Shown here: piece after piece, positions 22,722-34,861 of the stretch
Layout: the number at the start of each line of letters is the position of its first letter
Numbering within the stretch: position 1 is the stretch's first letter
NCBI GenBank assembly: GCA_008973525.1
Contig: WACJ01000526.1
Span: 310,001-374,000 of the forward strand
Length of the DNA stretch: 64,000 nucleotides
Reading direction: 5' to 3'
Source of the DNA: Stenopsyche tienmushanensis
Lineage: Eukaryota; Arthropoda; Insecta; Trichoptera; Stenopsychidae
Position numbers and translations under genes: made by a program
Notes under the pieces: generated by a model
Database searches by the model: none
Told to the model about the DNA's origin: nothing
Seen by the model: the letters and a program-made list of their open reading frames with translations, nothing else

Positions 22722-25008
22722 CAGCGGTTCTTAAACTTATGTAGTCCGCGGACCCCCTCTTCAACAATTTTTTTTTTCGCGGACCTCATTCCAACATTTT
22801 ACGTCGTTCTTTAGACTACATTTTTCAAACAAAAAAACATTTCTTAGTCAAAATAAATCATTTTTATCTGAAAAAAATTCCATGAAATTATTTTGTTAGT
22901 GTTGTTTGTTGTTAAATTATTTTGTTTCGAAATTATAATATTATACACATTGTTTTAATGTATCTTTAATTAATTATTAATATTATACTTTTTGTGAACT
23001 TTTTACTCGTGTATGATTATGAGACGTAAAAACACGGATTATTTGAAATAAATAATGTCACATTACAAAAAAGTATGTAAATGTCAACATAAGAAGATTT
23101 GGTTGCAGCTATGCAACTTTAATATTTCGTCTGGCTGGTTGATTAGATTCAAGCAACGACACTGGACTAGAGGTCCCAATCGAATATTCAAATATATTTG
23201 CCCTCTTTTCAATATTCGGAAATTCGAATATTAATAAAATTATTCGTTTTTGCTAAGTAATTAGAATGTTTATTAGTAACAAATCCCAAGTATTATATAA
23301 CTAGTCATCGGAGACTCGGGGAGAAACTTCCGTGTCAATTTCTTCTACTTATTTTAGTGTCAATAACTACTATATGTTATGTATTTGAATTTATCAACGC
23401 AGAAAACACTTCCAAGCAGCTAAATTTTAGCCTTCTGACAATTCATGTGGCACCCACTTGTCCAGCATTTTTATCTTCCCTATTTCGACATTATTTTTGC
23501 CCTAGGTAACTTTCGGTAATTGGGAAAGCATAGAAACATCGATATTTTAAAGGAACTGAAATAAAAAAATCTTCCAGGATAAGAAGATTTTTGAAGTTTG
23601 GTTAAAAAATAATACAGAGGCGCAAGATTTTTAAAAAAAATAAGGAATTGCCACAATAATGTTATTAGATAATACTACTTTTCATCCGAATGAAAGCATA
23701 TTGAAAACAAATAATGGACTTATGGTTGTAAAATTTTTGCTCCATGTGACATCATTAATCCAATTCAAGAACTAAGACGCTATATCAGTGGTCGGCAACC
23801 TACTACCCGCGGATAACAGTATTACCCACTACAAAATAAATGATACATCTGAAATATTTGGATTATTGGATAATTAAAATGTTTTGAAAACTTTGATGAG
23901 TGGCTCGATCATGATTCAAATGATCCAGGTTTTAAGCGCATGGATGATGAAGATATAGTTTCTCAAGAAGACACTACAAGCGAAGAAGATATCAGTGCTT
24001 ACATTAGTCATAAATCGGCTTTAAAATACGTTGAAACATTGCTTAATTACGCTGAACAAACATGATTTGAATATAACGATAGAATAGCTTTAAGAAAAAA
24101 TTCAGTAAAGTGATATTAGAAATTTGTTTAAAAAAATTTTCAAAAGCGAATAAAAAATACAGTTTTTTTTAAATATGCATGTATGTAGTATATACTCTTT
24201 TTTTTTTTGCTTTGTGTCAATTATCTGGTGGTAACGGGCACCTATCCACAAAGAATGATGGATTGAAGCCAGGCATTGAAGCAATTAAAAAAAATATATG
24301 ACGAACGGATGTTTCAAAGCTAATTAAAATTTGCAGGCTGTGCCTATTTATGTAATATCTCAATCGCAATATTTTCCGTAATTTATTAATCGGAAAAAAT
24401 TAGTTCGACATCCAATATTCTTGCTCAGTATCTGATGTAGGTAAACATCGATAATTTGATGGAGGGTATCGACGTGTCGCTTAGATGTGTTTATCTATGG
24501 CGCCGTTTCAGTGAAGACCTGATGTGTTTACGAACGTCGTAGCAACGAACCGCGAATTTAAGGACTCGGGTTGCTACATCTTCCGATGTCACGAGGCCTC
24601 ATGTTTTCAGTTTTATAATTTGTTCTCCATAAACGCAGTTATCATTCCAGATAGTGGGAGGAAGTATGCAAAATTCAATATTAGCATTCGGAAGCGGTAA
24701 ATCGACGACGATGAATTGGATTAGGGAGACGTACATGCGATAAAATAACTATATGAAAAATAATTTATATTATATTCCGGCTATCATTATTATGTTTATG
24801 TGTCTGTCTGTGTTTAGAAATCGTGGTTAAAATAACAATCTTCAATTGAAAAACTAAGACTTTTTTGCCTACTTACGTAATAGGAAATCACGCATATCAA
24901 GGACTAAAGTTCAGAATTTGAAGACGTAAAATGCTTACGTTTGGGATGGGGTCTGCAAAAATGTTGTTCAAGAGGTTTACAAAGAGTTTGTAATATTAAG
25001 AACCGCTG
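22722..25008. mobile_element. hAT-A family copy with nested insertions
   Basis: The left end CAGCGGTTCTTAAACTTATG and the right end TTAAGAACCGCTG match hAT-A. Flanking 8-mers ATCTAGAG (22714-22721) and ATCTATAT (25009-25016) agree at 6 of 8 positions. The interior is not the hAT-A transposase. It holds a hAT-like end at 23167, a jerky/Tigger remnant (23570-24140) and another CAGTGGTCGGCAACC end at about 23786. It is best read as a non-autonomous copy that became a landing site. Confidence 0.65.
23570..24140 (+). pseudogene. jerky/Tigger DDE transposase C-terminal remnant
   Basis: The first part reads FEVWLKNNTEA followed by MLLDNTTFHPNESILKTNN and LLHVTSLIQ, which matches the second catalytic Asp block (LLDN..HP) and the VTSLIQPMDQ block of jerky/pogo transposases. 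After about 100 bases of inserted DNA at 23780 it resumes with CFENFDEWLDHDSNDPGF, EEDISAYISHKSALKYVETL and LNYAEQT, a typical acidic Tigger tail. Stops and shifts rule out function. Confidence 0.6.
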
Positions 25009-25109
25009 ATCTATATATATCGTCGATTATAAAATTAACAAAAACTGCATACAACGATCGCTATTGATCCATTGGTGAATTCAAAATGCTCGAATATGAA
25101 TAGTTTCTG

Positions 25110-25280
25110 TGCGTCAGAGTTTAACATTTCCTTAACCTTGATGTATTTACTACAACTTGACTCTAATAATGAGAAATCTATATGAAATGTAATAGATACG
25201 GGGTTCAGAATTTCATATGATGTACCAAATACATATCATGATAGCGCGCGGGTGTATTTTAGCACGGTAAGGGTTAACCT
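25110..25280 (+). repeat. Dispersed repeat shared with 28660-28780 (inverted)
   Basis: Shared blocks are GATGTATTTACTACA and ATATGAAAT.TAATAGATACGGGGTTCAGA. A TTTTAGCACGGTAAGGGTTAA end lies at 25256-25276, which looks like a piggyBac-type end with TTAA. Family not named. Confidence 0.5.
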
Positions 25281-26394
25281 TGTAGTGCATCTTGCACATA
25301 CGTCATCAAACAAGAGAAAAGAGCAAAGAAAATTTCTCCTTTTCGCCAAGTAAAATAAAGAGATTAGTTAAGATAAATACATTTTAGTTATCACTCGACT
25401 ACGTCCATCCTCCAGCTTCACCGATCTTATAGAGGAACGAACAGCGGACACAAGCAGCTGTACATTTTTTACATGCATGTGAGAGTGGCTCTGTGACAAA
25501 TATTTTAAATATAATACAAATATCTTTGAATTGAAAAAATAATATCATGAATGAATTCAAAATTTGATTATCGGCAATAAATTGTTCGGCTCAAATATTG
25601 ATTGACAATTATTTTAATGCATCTCGTTTTGTTGCGACCGTGGAACGAATAACCTTCCGTCAATAATTCACTTCCATCCTCTCCCGCTTGAACGTCACTG
25701 ACTGTGACACAATATATTGCTTTGCTTATTTTTCACAGTTTTGCGCGAAAATTATTTTTCCCGAAAGTATTAAAATATATTTTCCTTTGAAAACATGTAA
25801 TTTGCAAAATTATGAGGTGTCAATGGAGCAAAATTTGAACTGTTGTATCATTAATGGATTTTTTTCTAGGAAGTCTGTCATATTATCACACAGATTTTGG
25901 TCAAACATTTCAAAATGTATTTTCACTTCTATTGAAACACACAACGAAACTAATTTTCTCACATAAATATTTAGATTCACAATTATAATTTTGATAAAAT
26001 TTTCATTTCAAATTCATCGAATTAATTGATACTAGCGAAGGAACAATACTCGACAATAAATTACCAATAAAATGAATTTTATAGTTTAAGAAATACATTT
26101 TTTTATTATTAAAGAATGGAGATGTAATAAGAATTTGACTTTATTGTTCACAACGTATTCAACAAGTGTCATAAGTTTACTTGGACGCACATAAAACTCG
26201 AGTACCTAAAATATGCCTTAACGATGCATATAACCGAGTTGACGGATAAAAAAATTGAGTATTTGAGGAAACGAATGATACAAACTATTTTAAGTGCGGA
26301 TTGACGGGTTATAAAAAAAAATTAAAAATCGAAAACACTATTCCGGTCAATTTCATCGAATAACACTTTCGTAAATAATAAAATAATTACTTAC
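25281..26394. other. AT-rich non-coding stretch
   Basis: Only chance ORFs such as 25688-25966, with no recognisable motif. If the exon at 26395 is real, this is intron of that minus-strand gene. Confidence 0.3.
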
Positions 26395-26529
26395 AAGACT
26401 GTACGTGGGACACACCCCTGTCCCAGCCGCGGAGTGCATGAAGCGTCTGCTTCAGGCTGCTCCCCAGCCCTAACTGGCGCGGCACCTCCCTGCGGAAAGC
26501 CCAAAGGTCTCCCGTTACGAACTTCCGTT
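26395..26529 (-). CDS. Candidate internal exon, GC-rich, gene unknown
   Basis: A 135-bp GC-rich block on the minus strand is bounded by a textbook acceptor (CAACTTTTCCAG) and donor (TCTT/GTAAGT). Two frames stay open across it. The more protein-like one reads RKFVTGDLWAFRREVPRQLG, then LGSSLKQTLHALRGWDRGVS, then HVQS. It enters after one base of a codon and leaves with one base, compatible with the next candidate exon at 14421-14530. I do not recognise the protein. The strong contrast with the AT-rich flanks and the well-formed splice sites support a conserved host exon. An ORF on the opposite strand (26434-26619) is judged a shadow. Confidence 0.45.
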
Positions 26530-27290
26530 CTGGAAAAGTTGACGCCTTTTAGTATTTTTTTATGCAAAAATTGTATTATAAGTAAAAAAAATATTTATAT
26601 CACATCCACATTTCGCTAGTTGCCATATATTATAATAATAAATATCAAACACAGACGGCTTGAGATGACTTCAGGGCGTGGCAAAATTGTCAATACTAAG
26701 TATCAAAATACGTTTGCCTAATTAGTGTTTTTCTTTAAAATCATGCTAATAATTGAGATAGATTTTGTGTACATTTGTATGACCACAATGTGTTTCATGT
26801 TGAGGCGACGCATTTCAATGAACGCCCGACGAGTGAACCCTTCGAATCATGCGTTCTCCCCCGAATGACGCGACATGTTATTTGTTTATTTTTCATATTT
26901 TCCTCCATAAAACCGACTCTTGCCGATGAGTTCACATCTAATATAGATTATTTCTATCCTAAACACCAGTTAGACAACTCTCTCAAAATAAGGATATTGG
27001 ATTGAACCATTGTTGTTGTTTTATTGCCTAAAAGCAATGTACATTTAGAACAAAGCGTCGCAGATGCAGCTATTTATAAATTAACCAATTTCAAGCGATT
27101 TTTTGACATTGACATTCAAAATATTTACAATGCATATAGATTTAACCGAAGGGCGCATTCGCAATCGTTTTGATCGTGTGAGGGGGTTTATAAAGACTAA
27201 ATAGTTTTCCTTGGAATACTAGTAAAAAAATACTCTAAACGACCTATATATATTTATACTAATTATACTAATACAATTATATTACTATAT
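26530..27290. other. Non-coding stretch
   Basis: One plus-strand ORF (26775-27005) has no recognisable motif. Nothing else is supported. Confidence 0.3.
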
Positions 27291-27294
27291 AATT

Positions 27295-27620
27295 CAGGGT
27301 TGTCCAACCTTTTTTGTCTTGGGGGCTACATTTTAATTTAAAATTGTCGCGGGATCGACTTCTAATATGATTCATATAAGAAATTTATTTTTCCTTTCTT
27401 CAAATTTAAAACTCAAATTAGCAGATAAACACGAATCAAATCCAGTTAAAGAGTCCGATCTCCGGGATTTTATTTTTCATCGTCGGCTGTAAATATAATG
27501 ACTGTCGAATATAATGTTAAAAATCTACGTTGATATTTGATGAATTTATGATTCTCCAAATAAAAGCTTGGTTTCTTCAATTAGCATATATTTTTATCGT
27601 TTTTAAAAAGCTCTTTTATA
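27295..27620 (+). mobile_element. hAT-like left terminus and decayed body
   Basis: CAGGGTTGTCCAACC followed by TTTTTTGTCTTGGGGGC is a common hAT terminal repeat form. No right end or target duplication was found. Confidence 0.35.
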
Positions 27621-28056
27621 TCAGTTGAATATGCAACTTGCAGCGTAGTGCTATCTCAAATGCATAAATAAAATCTCAATGAGATCTTAACCCTTCTGTC
27701 TATAAGATGACCTGGTCAAACCACTTTGCTTTTGCGATGAGTTTTTTAATAGTTGCTATATATAGATCATACCAAATCTCACTGAATTTGTTAATTGAAA
27801 GGTTTTATAGAATTTAGAGTTAAAAGAAAAATTTCGGGATCCTTGTGTTTCGAGAAAAAATGATATTTCTATTTATACACACACAATATATATACATCCA
27901 TCCCTCGCTTAACACGATACTCGCTTAACACGATTTCGGTTTAACACGGTTTCAGTTTCGTTGAAAAGAAAAAAATGTTTATTAAATTATTTTACCGATT
28001 TTTTTAAACGACGACGGAGCATAGCAGAAAATTTAATTGAAAGTAGTAGTGATGAT

Positions 28057-29073
28057 TAGGGAATCCAATCCCGAGCCAAAATTTCGATCCCGGGATTTCG
28101 GGATTCCATTAGACAATCCCGGGACCAGTCCCGGGATCCCGGGATTGGGATTTTCAATATTTTAAGAAATTACCTTGATGAATTTGATCAAAAATTACTA
28201 ATCAGTCCATTTGTTCAATATAAAAAAATCACTTGAAGGCCAAAGAATTTTATTTATTTAAGAAAAGATAAAAATACAATTCAAAAATAGATAAATAAAA
28301 CACTTAAAAATTCAAATATTATTTTGAAAATATGCCCGAAGTAACATTAACATTAGTGTTTCGTCATTTAGTCTGGATCTGATTTTGGAAGTCAGACAAC
28401 TTGCTGCTGAAAATGCACGCTCAGCTTCCATACTCGTTGGAGGTATCGTCATCAGATATTTAAATGCTAGTTCGAGTTGATAACAGCGTGAGCCCTCATT
28501 TTCGTACAACACCATTAATGTGACTGATAAAATTCTTTTCTGCCGAGACACGGACTAAAAATCGCAAAATTCCCGATTTCCCGACAAATTATTTATTTCC
28601 GTCGCTGCAGATAAATACTTATATACTATAATACTTTGATGTGATTCGTAATTATATTACGGAGGAATACAAAAAATCTGAACCCCGTATCTATTATATT
28701 TCATATCGATATTCCCATTATTCGTCGAGGTGTAGTAAATACATCACCGGTAGGGAAAGGTTACTATAACAATTTGAAAAACATACATGTACGCTATGTA
28801 TGTATACATAGATTAGACAGTCACTGCTCTTATGCGTCGCCTAAGCTCGTCAATTAGTAATTACGCCACTGTTTCCAAGCGTCCAGATTTCGTCGGGAAT
28901 GTCTCGATTTAGTAGCCTTCATCGTGTTGGTGAGGTATACGGTTTTTGTTAGATAAAAATTTCAATCCCGGGATTTTCGGGATTACGTTTTCTAATCCTG
29001 GGATTCTTAAGTACCTAAAACTGTCCGGGATCCCGGGATCCCGGGATCAGGGATCCCGGGATTGGATTCCCTA
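28057..29073 (-). mobile_element. hAT transposon (family hAT-D) nested in a Tigger
   Basis: Inverted ends TAGGGAATCCAATCCCG and CGGGATTGGATTCCCTA have a perfect 8-bp duplication GTGATGAT at 28049-28056 and 29074-29081. The subterminal DNA is packed with ATCCCGGGAT palindromes. It retains only the last part of a transposase. A foreign dispersed repeat (about 28620-28930) is inserted inside it, giving at least three layers of insertion. Confidence 0.9.
28312..28551 (-). pseudogene. hAT transposase C-terminal dimerisation fragment
   Basis: The frame contains LELAFKYLMTIPPTSMEAER, then AFSAASCLTSKIRSRLNDET, LMLMLLRAYF. The IP.TS...ER.FS.A....SK.RSRL.......LLR pattern is the hAT dimerisation domain. 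The initiating and catalytic parts are gone. Confidence 0.85.
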
Positions 29074-29429
29074 GTGATGATGATATTCAACCCATAAAAA
29101 AAAGAAAATGTCAATATTAATATCCTCTAGTGATAGTGGCACTGAATAATATATTTTATCCGTATCATTATTTATCAATAATTTCCACCTACCTGTTTTT
29201 TCTTAATATTTCTAAAAAAACCTATCCCCTCTATTTCATACATTTATTAGTCTCGCTTAACACGATTTCGCTTAGCACGGTGATCTAGCAGAACCTATCT
29301 TCCGTGCTAAGCGAAGGATGGGTGTATATAGAAATATATTAGAGTTTTTCAGATTTACGCGAGTCATATTTAAATTATCAAAATATTGACAAATAGCCGG
29401 GTTTTTAGGTAAAACGTTAAAAACGAATT

Positions 29430-29500
29430 TTTTACCTTACCCGATATTTCGAACCACTCGTCGGGTTCATTGTCAAGGATGATCAGTCAATCCAGAATGT
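29430..29500 (-). repeat. Motif shared with kinase intron at 48540-48590
   Basis: On the minus strand GACAATGAACCCGACGAGTGG followed by TTCGAAATATCGGG parallels GATAATGGACCCGATGAGTGG, TCCGATATTATGG at 48548 (+), each trimmed here to its core. It is a short conserved repeat, possibly the 3' region of a Penelope-like element; that family assignment is a guess. Confidence 0.35.
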
Positions 29501-29862
29501 GAACCAGAGAACTATTCATCCAACCGATGTACGCCAAAAATGCTTATAAATTCGAATGAATTAGCTGGTGACAACAAATATAGAAGAAAAGATGAACATA
29601 GAATTGAATATATTAGAAATGGTCATGCAAAATTAATTAAGCTCAGAAAAATAAAAAAAATGCGTAATTTAATTTTTTCATCCACTTCAATACAAAATGT
29701 ACGAGGGTTCAGCTAGAGCACTTTCATTAACGGGAGGTAATAGAAACATTAATTGACAGAAGGGGTAAAAAAATGTTCGTTTGTATTGTCGAGACACCAA
29801 CCGAATATGAGATGAAATGTGACAGAAACATATGCATCTCTCAGCAAATTAAAAATACTTAC

Positions 29863-30036
29863 ACTGAGGGTTATACTGAGATCGATACGGGTCTCAATAT
29901 GCTTTGTCAAGTTTTCCCTTGAACGCTCGATTTTATTTTTAAGATCTAAATTGGTGCAACATGCAACAACATTATAGCCTGGACGACCTTGGTATATATT
30001 TTGCGCCTTTTTTGCTTGGGACGTCAAGTTCGACAT
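29863..30036 (-). CDS. Candidate first coding exon, function unknown
   Basis: From ATG at 30036 (an in-frame stop lies just upstream) the minus strand reads MSNLTSQAKKAQNIYQGRPG, then YNVVACCTNLDLKNKIERSR, then ENLTKHIETRIDLSITLS, and meets a good donor (CTCAGT/GTAAGT) at 29862. It is hydrophilic, lysine-rich and probably helical, with no signal peptide. No continuation was found on the minus strand nearby. It may instead be a chance ORF. Confidence 0.3.
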
Positions 30037-31640
30037 GAACAATTACAATGAGTGGTTATCATACTGTTACTCATTTTAGAAAGAAATTCTTTGAATAATG
30101 AAAAGTTTTGAATGGCAATTCCCATAAAAAAGTGATCGGAGTGATTTCATATATTCCAATTAATGAGACCATTAATTAATTGATTACATCTGTTACATTT
30201 TAACCATATTGACAATGGCTTTTTAATTGGTATATTTTTTTAAGCTCAAAACTAGTATGATTTTAAGCACATACGTGAAGTTTTAATTGTCTTCAACTTT
30301 TTCTGATTTATCCCACAAAAAACGTTCAAAATTATTCAGAGCTATGATAGATATATTATATTTATTTTAGTTGACCATAACAATGATAGTTACAAATAAC
30401 AAAAATGAAACCATCACAAAATTATTAATCTTAAGGAGGACTAACCAAACAATTTTAAAGCTTCTTGAGCTTTGAGTTCAATAACAAGCGTAATTATTTT
30501 ACTTGGCTGCATAGCTCTCTTATTCAGTTGCACGCAAGCTGTTGAAAGCTTGTAAATTTTTCACGAGTATCGATTAACATGTTTTTGTATTAAAAATGCA
30601 CGACAACGACATGTTCGAATTTAAATTCTACCTTTATAGCTGAAAATGAAGGTTTTTCAAATAATTCAGCTCCATTTCTAATTTAAACTCGTCGGAATTG
30701 CTGATTTGAATTTATTTCGAAATTGTATCATCTTTGGTAATTTGTAAAATATCTTACAACCGATTCCGATCCATAATTATTTGAGTATATCTAAAACGTG
30801 GCTATTTTAGTTAGCCTTGAAGAGTTAATTGGAAAAAACCTAATTATTTTTCACCCTGTTGTCCACATGTTGATAATTTGTATTTAATAATTCTTGGAAA
30901 TATAAATTAAAGATACAAATTATATATCATTTCCATATTTCGAGCGTCTCATCAGACTTATGGACAGTTATTATGACCATATTCATTTTTTCGTTTTTCC
31001 TATCCTTCAAAATTACAGTTTCATATGTCTTTCGCATTCATTTTTAAATAAATTTTCCCAATTGAAAAAACTTTATGTAACCTAACGATGGAAACATAAA
31101 TTGTGACACTTAATTCAGTTGATTTTGTCTTTTATTTCCAAGATTCAAGTAAAAATGTCGCTCTTCAAACTTCAAAGGGTATTTATAACGCGGCTTAAAT
31201 TTTTCAAAACGACTCTTTCGAAATGCACAAAAAACATTGAATATATAAGACGATAAAATGTAAACATAAGTAGCATCATATCATTGTAAAGCAGGTAGCG
31301 TAGCAGTATAGTAGTTTTTATTAACATATGCTTCAACATTTAAATTCACATTATGATGTATTGCTTAAAAAGGCCATTGCAAAGTTATTTGCAACACTTA
31401 TTAGTTGTTTTTACACAAAACTCGATAATATAATAGCCGAAATCGTCTATTCATAGCCTGGAATAGACAATCTTCTTAAATTATTATTAGTAGAACCCAA
31501 AATGGTTTTCGTTTTATTGTTTGATTGTTTTTGGGGATTAGTTCCACTTTAGTTGCTGCAATTTCAAGTCATTATTTGTGATCTTTCGATGACTATACTT
31601 ATCAAGAATAAATTGTGATTTTATAAACTTAAATTTAACA
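30037..31640. other. AT-rich non-coding stretch
   Basis: No coding, RNA or transposon signal was recognised. Confidence 0.3.
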
Positions 31641-31649
31641 ACCCAATTT

Positions 31650-32550
31650 ACAATGGATCGATTTTCGCCGAGTGAAGAATTTATTCGAAATTTAATGCTT
31701 TATCATTTTCTCAAAAAATAAACTGCAATGCGCACTAATAAAAATATTTGTGATATACTGGGCAATATTTTAATTGTTTGCAAATGTCAAAATTGGTTCC
31801 AGAAATTTCTATCTGGAAATTTTGATATAAAGAATAGCCCTGGAAGTGGAAAACTGCGTAAAGTGGATGCCGCTACACTGAGTGCTGAAATCGAAAGTAA
31901 TCCAACAGCAACTATTGAAAATATATTTATAACGAAAATTAGTAACGAAAGATGAGAAATGGGTTCTTTACTCTAATTATGGACGCAAAAATCAATACTA
32001 TCGAAAGGTCAGGGAGCCAAGTTTGTTTGTCTGTTTGTTGGAACTGTAAGGATATAATTAATTTTGAAACACTTAAAGCTGGAAAAACAATAAATGCAAT
32101 ATTTTATTGTCAACAACTAGACTGTTTAGCGGCGGAAATACAAAAAAACGAGCCTCTCTCGTGCATCGAAGACAAGTGCCTTTACAGCATGATAATGTTT
32201 ACCCCCGTACGGCGAAAATAACGCGGGAGAAAATAAACAGCCTTGGATAGGAAGCAATTCGACATCTTTCTTATCCTCCAGACATCGCCCATCAGATTTC
32301 CATCTTTTTAGATTTATGCAGCATTATTGGGATGAAAAAAATACTAAATAAACGATGAGGTCAAAAAAGAAAACTTTCGTTCAAAGCCCGTGATGTTTTA
32401 TGACAGAGGCATTAAAATATTACCAGTTGTGACAAAAAAATGTAATTAGAGGTTAAGTCTAATTACGAAAATTATACTTTGTAATAATATAATATGTTAA
32501 AAATTTTAAAAATGTGAGCATTCAAATCTTTCATTTAAAAAACAAAAATC
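31650..32550 (+). mobile_element. mariner remnant, family shared with 63740-64000
   Basis: It starts MDRFSPSEEFIRNLMLYHF, continues with a helix-turn-helix region (QNWFQKFLSGNFDIKNSPGS, GKLRKVDAATL), and ends with RPSDFHLFRFMQHYWD carrying the third catalytic-Asp block of mariner transposases. Stops and frame shifts are frequent. The 3' end CAAATCTTTCATTTAAAAAAC matches that of the mariner at the right edge of the window, so both belong to one family. Confidence 0.75.
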
Positions 32551-32894
32551 TTTACGGGTACATCTTTTGTAAGGATAAAGTATTTATATGAGGTAGTTTT
32601 CCATTATGGTTGTTGTTGATATGAGATGTGGATGAATAGAACGACCGCTGTGATACTCAATACAAGGGGAAGAAGAATACAGTTTTTTACTTCTAGTAAA
32701 ACCTTTTCATTTCAAATAAAACCTTTTTCATTTCAACGCAAACCATTGACAACAACCTTAGAAATCTGCGAGGACTAGGGGTTCGGATTTCGCGATGTTT
32801 TTAATTTCTCGAAAATTAAGAATTCTCGATTTCACTTTTCAGGTTTCTCGAGTATTCCCGAAAAATGTTGATAAACAAAAAATGTACGTAAAAC

Positions 32895-33360
32895 TGTTCC
32901 ATGCCGTAATATATCCCATTCATAAGAAGGGGGATAGGCTTCTGTGCTTCAACTACAGTGACATATCCCTTCTAAACATTGCGTAAAAATTATTTGCAAG
33001 AATTCGGACGGCTGTCGCTCATCATGGAGGAAATTCTTGGGGAGTACCAATGCGGTTTCAGATCGGGTAGGTCCACTGTGAATCAAATATTTAACATTAG
33101 AATATTCTCACAAAAATGTGGGAACACAGTGTCGATTTCCGCCACATATTTATAGATTTCTGTAAAGCATATGACAGCGTCAACACGGGAAAACTCTAAA
33201 GGACCATTTTAGATATGGGAATCCCGAGTAAGCTGGTGAGGTTGTCGCGTGTCAGGATCTGTTAGTATAGTACGCTCCAACGGAGCCCCGTCGGAGCCTT
33301 TTGAGGTGAGGACAGGAGTCAGACAGGGGATTACACTCTCTCCATTAATTTTTAATCTTT
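32895..33360 (+). pseudogene. LINE reverse transcriptase fragment
   Basis: Broken frames give AVIYPIHKKGDRLLCFNYSD, ISLLNIA, then FRSGRSTVNQIF (shifted), then FIDFCKAYDSVN and MGIPSKLVRL. This is the finger/palm entry of the RT found in the LINEs at 3.5 and 40 kb, supplying the region that the 3.5-kb copy has lost. It stops before the YADD-type motif. Same strand as the 3.5-kb copy. Confidence 0.75.
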
Positions 33361-34300
33361 GTTTCTTAAAAAAACATAAGACCAGTTTAACAGTAAAAAA
33401 ATTATGAACATTTTTTTGTCACAACTACAATCCTAATATTCCATAAACATTCAAACAGAATGCATTTCGGCAGAAACCTATTAATATGTAGTGCAGCGGT
33501 TTAAAATGGAAGCGGTTGTATTTATATCAGAAAGATTCGTACAAATTTTATTTTATACAAAATGGATTTATAAAATTTCTCTATAAATATATTATAATTA
33601 TGCAATTATTGTTATTCTCGAGAAGAAACTCTAATTAGGACCAACAGATTAAGTTGGCATCTCTGCACCTTGCGATCTCCAAATCCAACTGTTTTTTTTC
33701 TTCGATATAATATGTTTGCGTAAATATTTTCCAAGTTTAAACACGTCTTTACATATGCATAGTAATTGGATTTTTTAAAATATATAATGTAAAAATCATC
33801 TTATGTGCTCAAAAAAATACACCGTTTAATTTAGAGTATAATATATTTTATCCGATGTTTTAACTTGAAGTAAAAAACTGTAATATGAGAGGAGATCCAG
33901 CAATCTAATTTATTTGTAAATAAATTAATTAAAATTGTTATAATACATTCATCGAATGAATGGCGAAACTCAAAAAATTCTAAAATTCGGAGATCTGTTA
34001 TCAAATAGCTTGAGTTGAAATACATAACAATTCCAGAGGGGGTGGAGTACTTTTATTACGAAATTATCGCGCGATTCGCGAACACCTCACGTGTTCACCT
34101 CACATTTCATTAAGCTACTAACTCTATTATGCCTGGAGCGGCCAATGTTCAACAATGCACCATCAAGCGTGATGCAATATCCGCGATGTGTACTAAATTG
34201 ATTATCAAAATATTCAGTTCTAAATATTGAAATATTATCATGGATACCATACCCGTCAGAAGCTAGTATTAGGGGGATCGATTAGTAATAGGAATTTTAA
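33361..34300. other. AT-rich non-coding stretch
   Basis: A weak SINE-body-like motif occurs at 33640-33700 (ACCAACAG..GATCTCCAAATCC). Nothing else is supported. Confidence 0.3.
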
Positions 34301-34309
34301 TACAGTTAC

Positions 34310-34735
34310 AAAAAAAAACATTTATTAGAGAAATAACTTAAAATATAATCTACAAAATAATGTCCATCTTTTTCTAACACCTTTTTCCATCTTTGGGGTA
34401 CTTTATCGATTTTGTAAAAGTCTTTCAGTTTTTCATGAAAAAACTTTTCCAGGGGTTTTTTATGAAATAGTCCGGTGGTGCGATGTTCGGAGAATATGGC
34501 GGATGTGGTAAAAGCTCATAGCCAAGTTCGATAATTTTTCCCTGAGTATTTTTTGCTGCATGCGGCTGTGCGTTGTTCTGCTGGAAAATTATTTTATTAT
34601 TACTCACTAAAAACGGTCTGGTTTTTTTAAAATTTGTTTGTCATTCTTTCTAATTGTTGACAATACAGAGTAGCAATAATTGTTTCACCAGGCTTAAATA
34701 GTTCAAAATAAATAACACTAAGGCTGTCCCACTAT
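34310..34735 (-). pseudogene. mariner transposase C-terminal fragment
   Basis: On the minus strand a frame-shifted reading gives LFKPGETI.ATLYCQQL, then KIIFQQNNAQPHAAKNTQG, then LLPHPPYSPNIAPPDYF and KVPQRWKKVLEKDGHYF. These are the last blocks of mariner transposase. The second catalytic Asp (QxDNAxPH) is replaced: QQNNAQPH. At least two frame shifts are present. Confidence 0.75.
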
Positions 34736-34737
34736 AT

Positions 34738-34800
34738 ACACCAGTGCTCCGCAACATTTTCTTGACTACGGCACACCAAAATTCTTCCTTAAATTTCATG
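34738..34800 (+). mobile_element. hAT-like terminus
   Basis: CAGTGCTCCGCAACATTTTC followed by TTGACTACGGCACACC resembles hAT terminal repeats such as the one ending at 41826. No partner end is certain. Confidence 0.35.
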
Positions 34801-34861
34801 GCACATCAAAAGCTAGCATAATAGATTTGATTTATTTATATATTTATGTATACTATTTTTA

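Larger units (their letters stand above)
27895..29324 (+). mobile_element. pogo/Tigger element interrupted by a hAT
   Basis: The left end CATCCATCCCTCGCTTAACA and the right end, read inverted as CACCCATCCTTCGCTTAGCA, form an inverted repeat flanked by TA on both sides (27893-27894 and 29325-29326), the pogo/Tigger duplication. The short interior on either side of the hAT reads as an acidic serine/aspartate-rich tail (about 28010-28056 and 29082-29100), consistent with the end of a Tigger transposase. A complete hAT (28057-29073) sits inside it. Confidence 0.7.
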
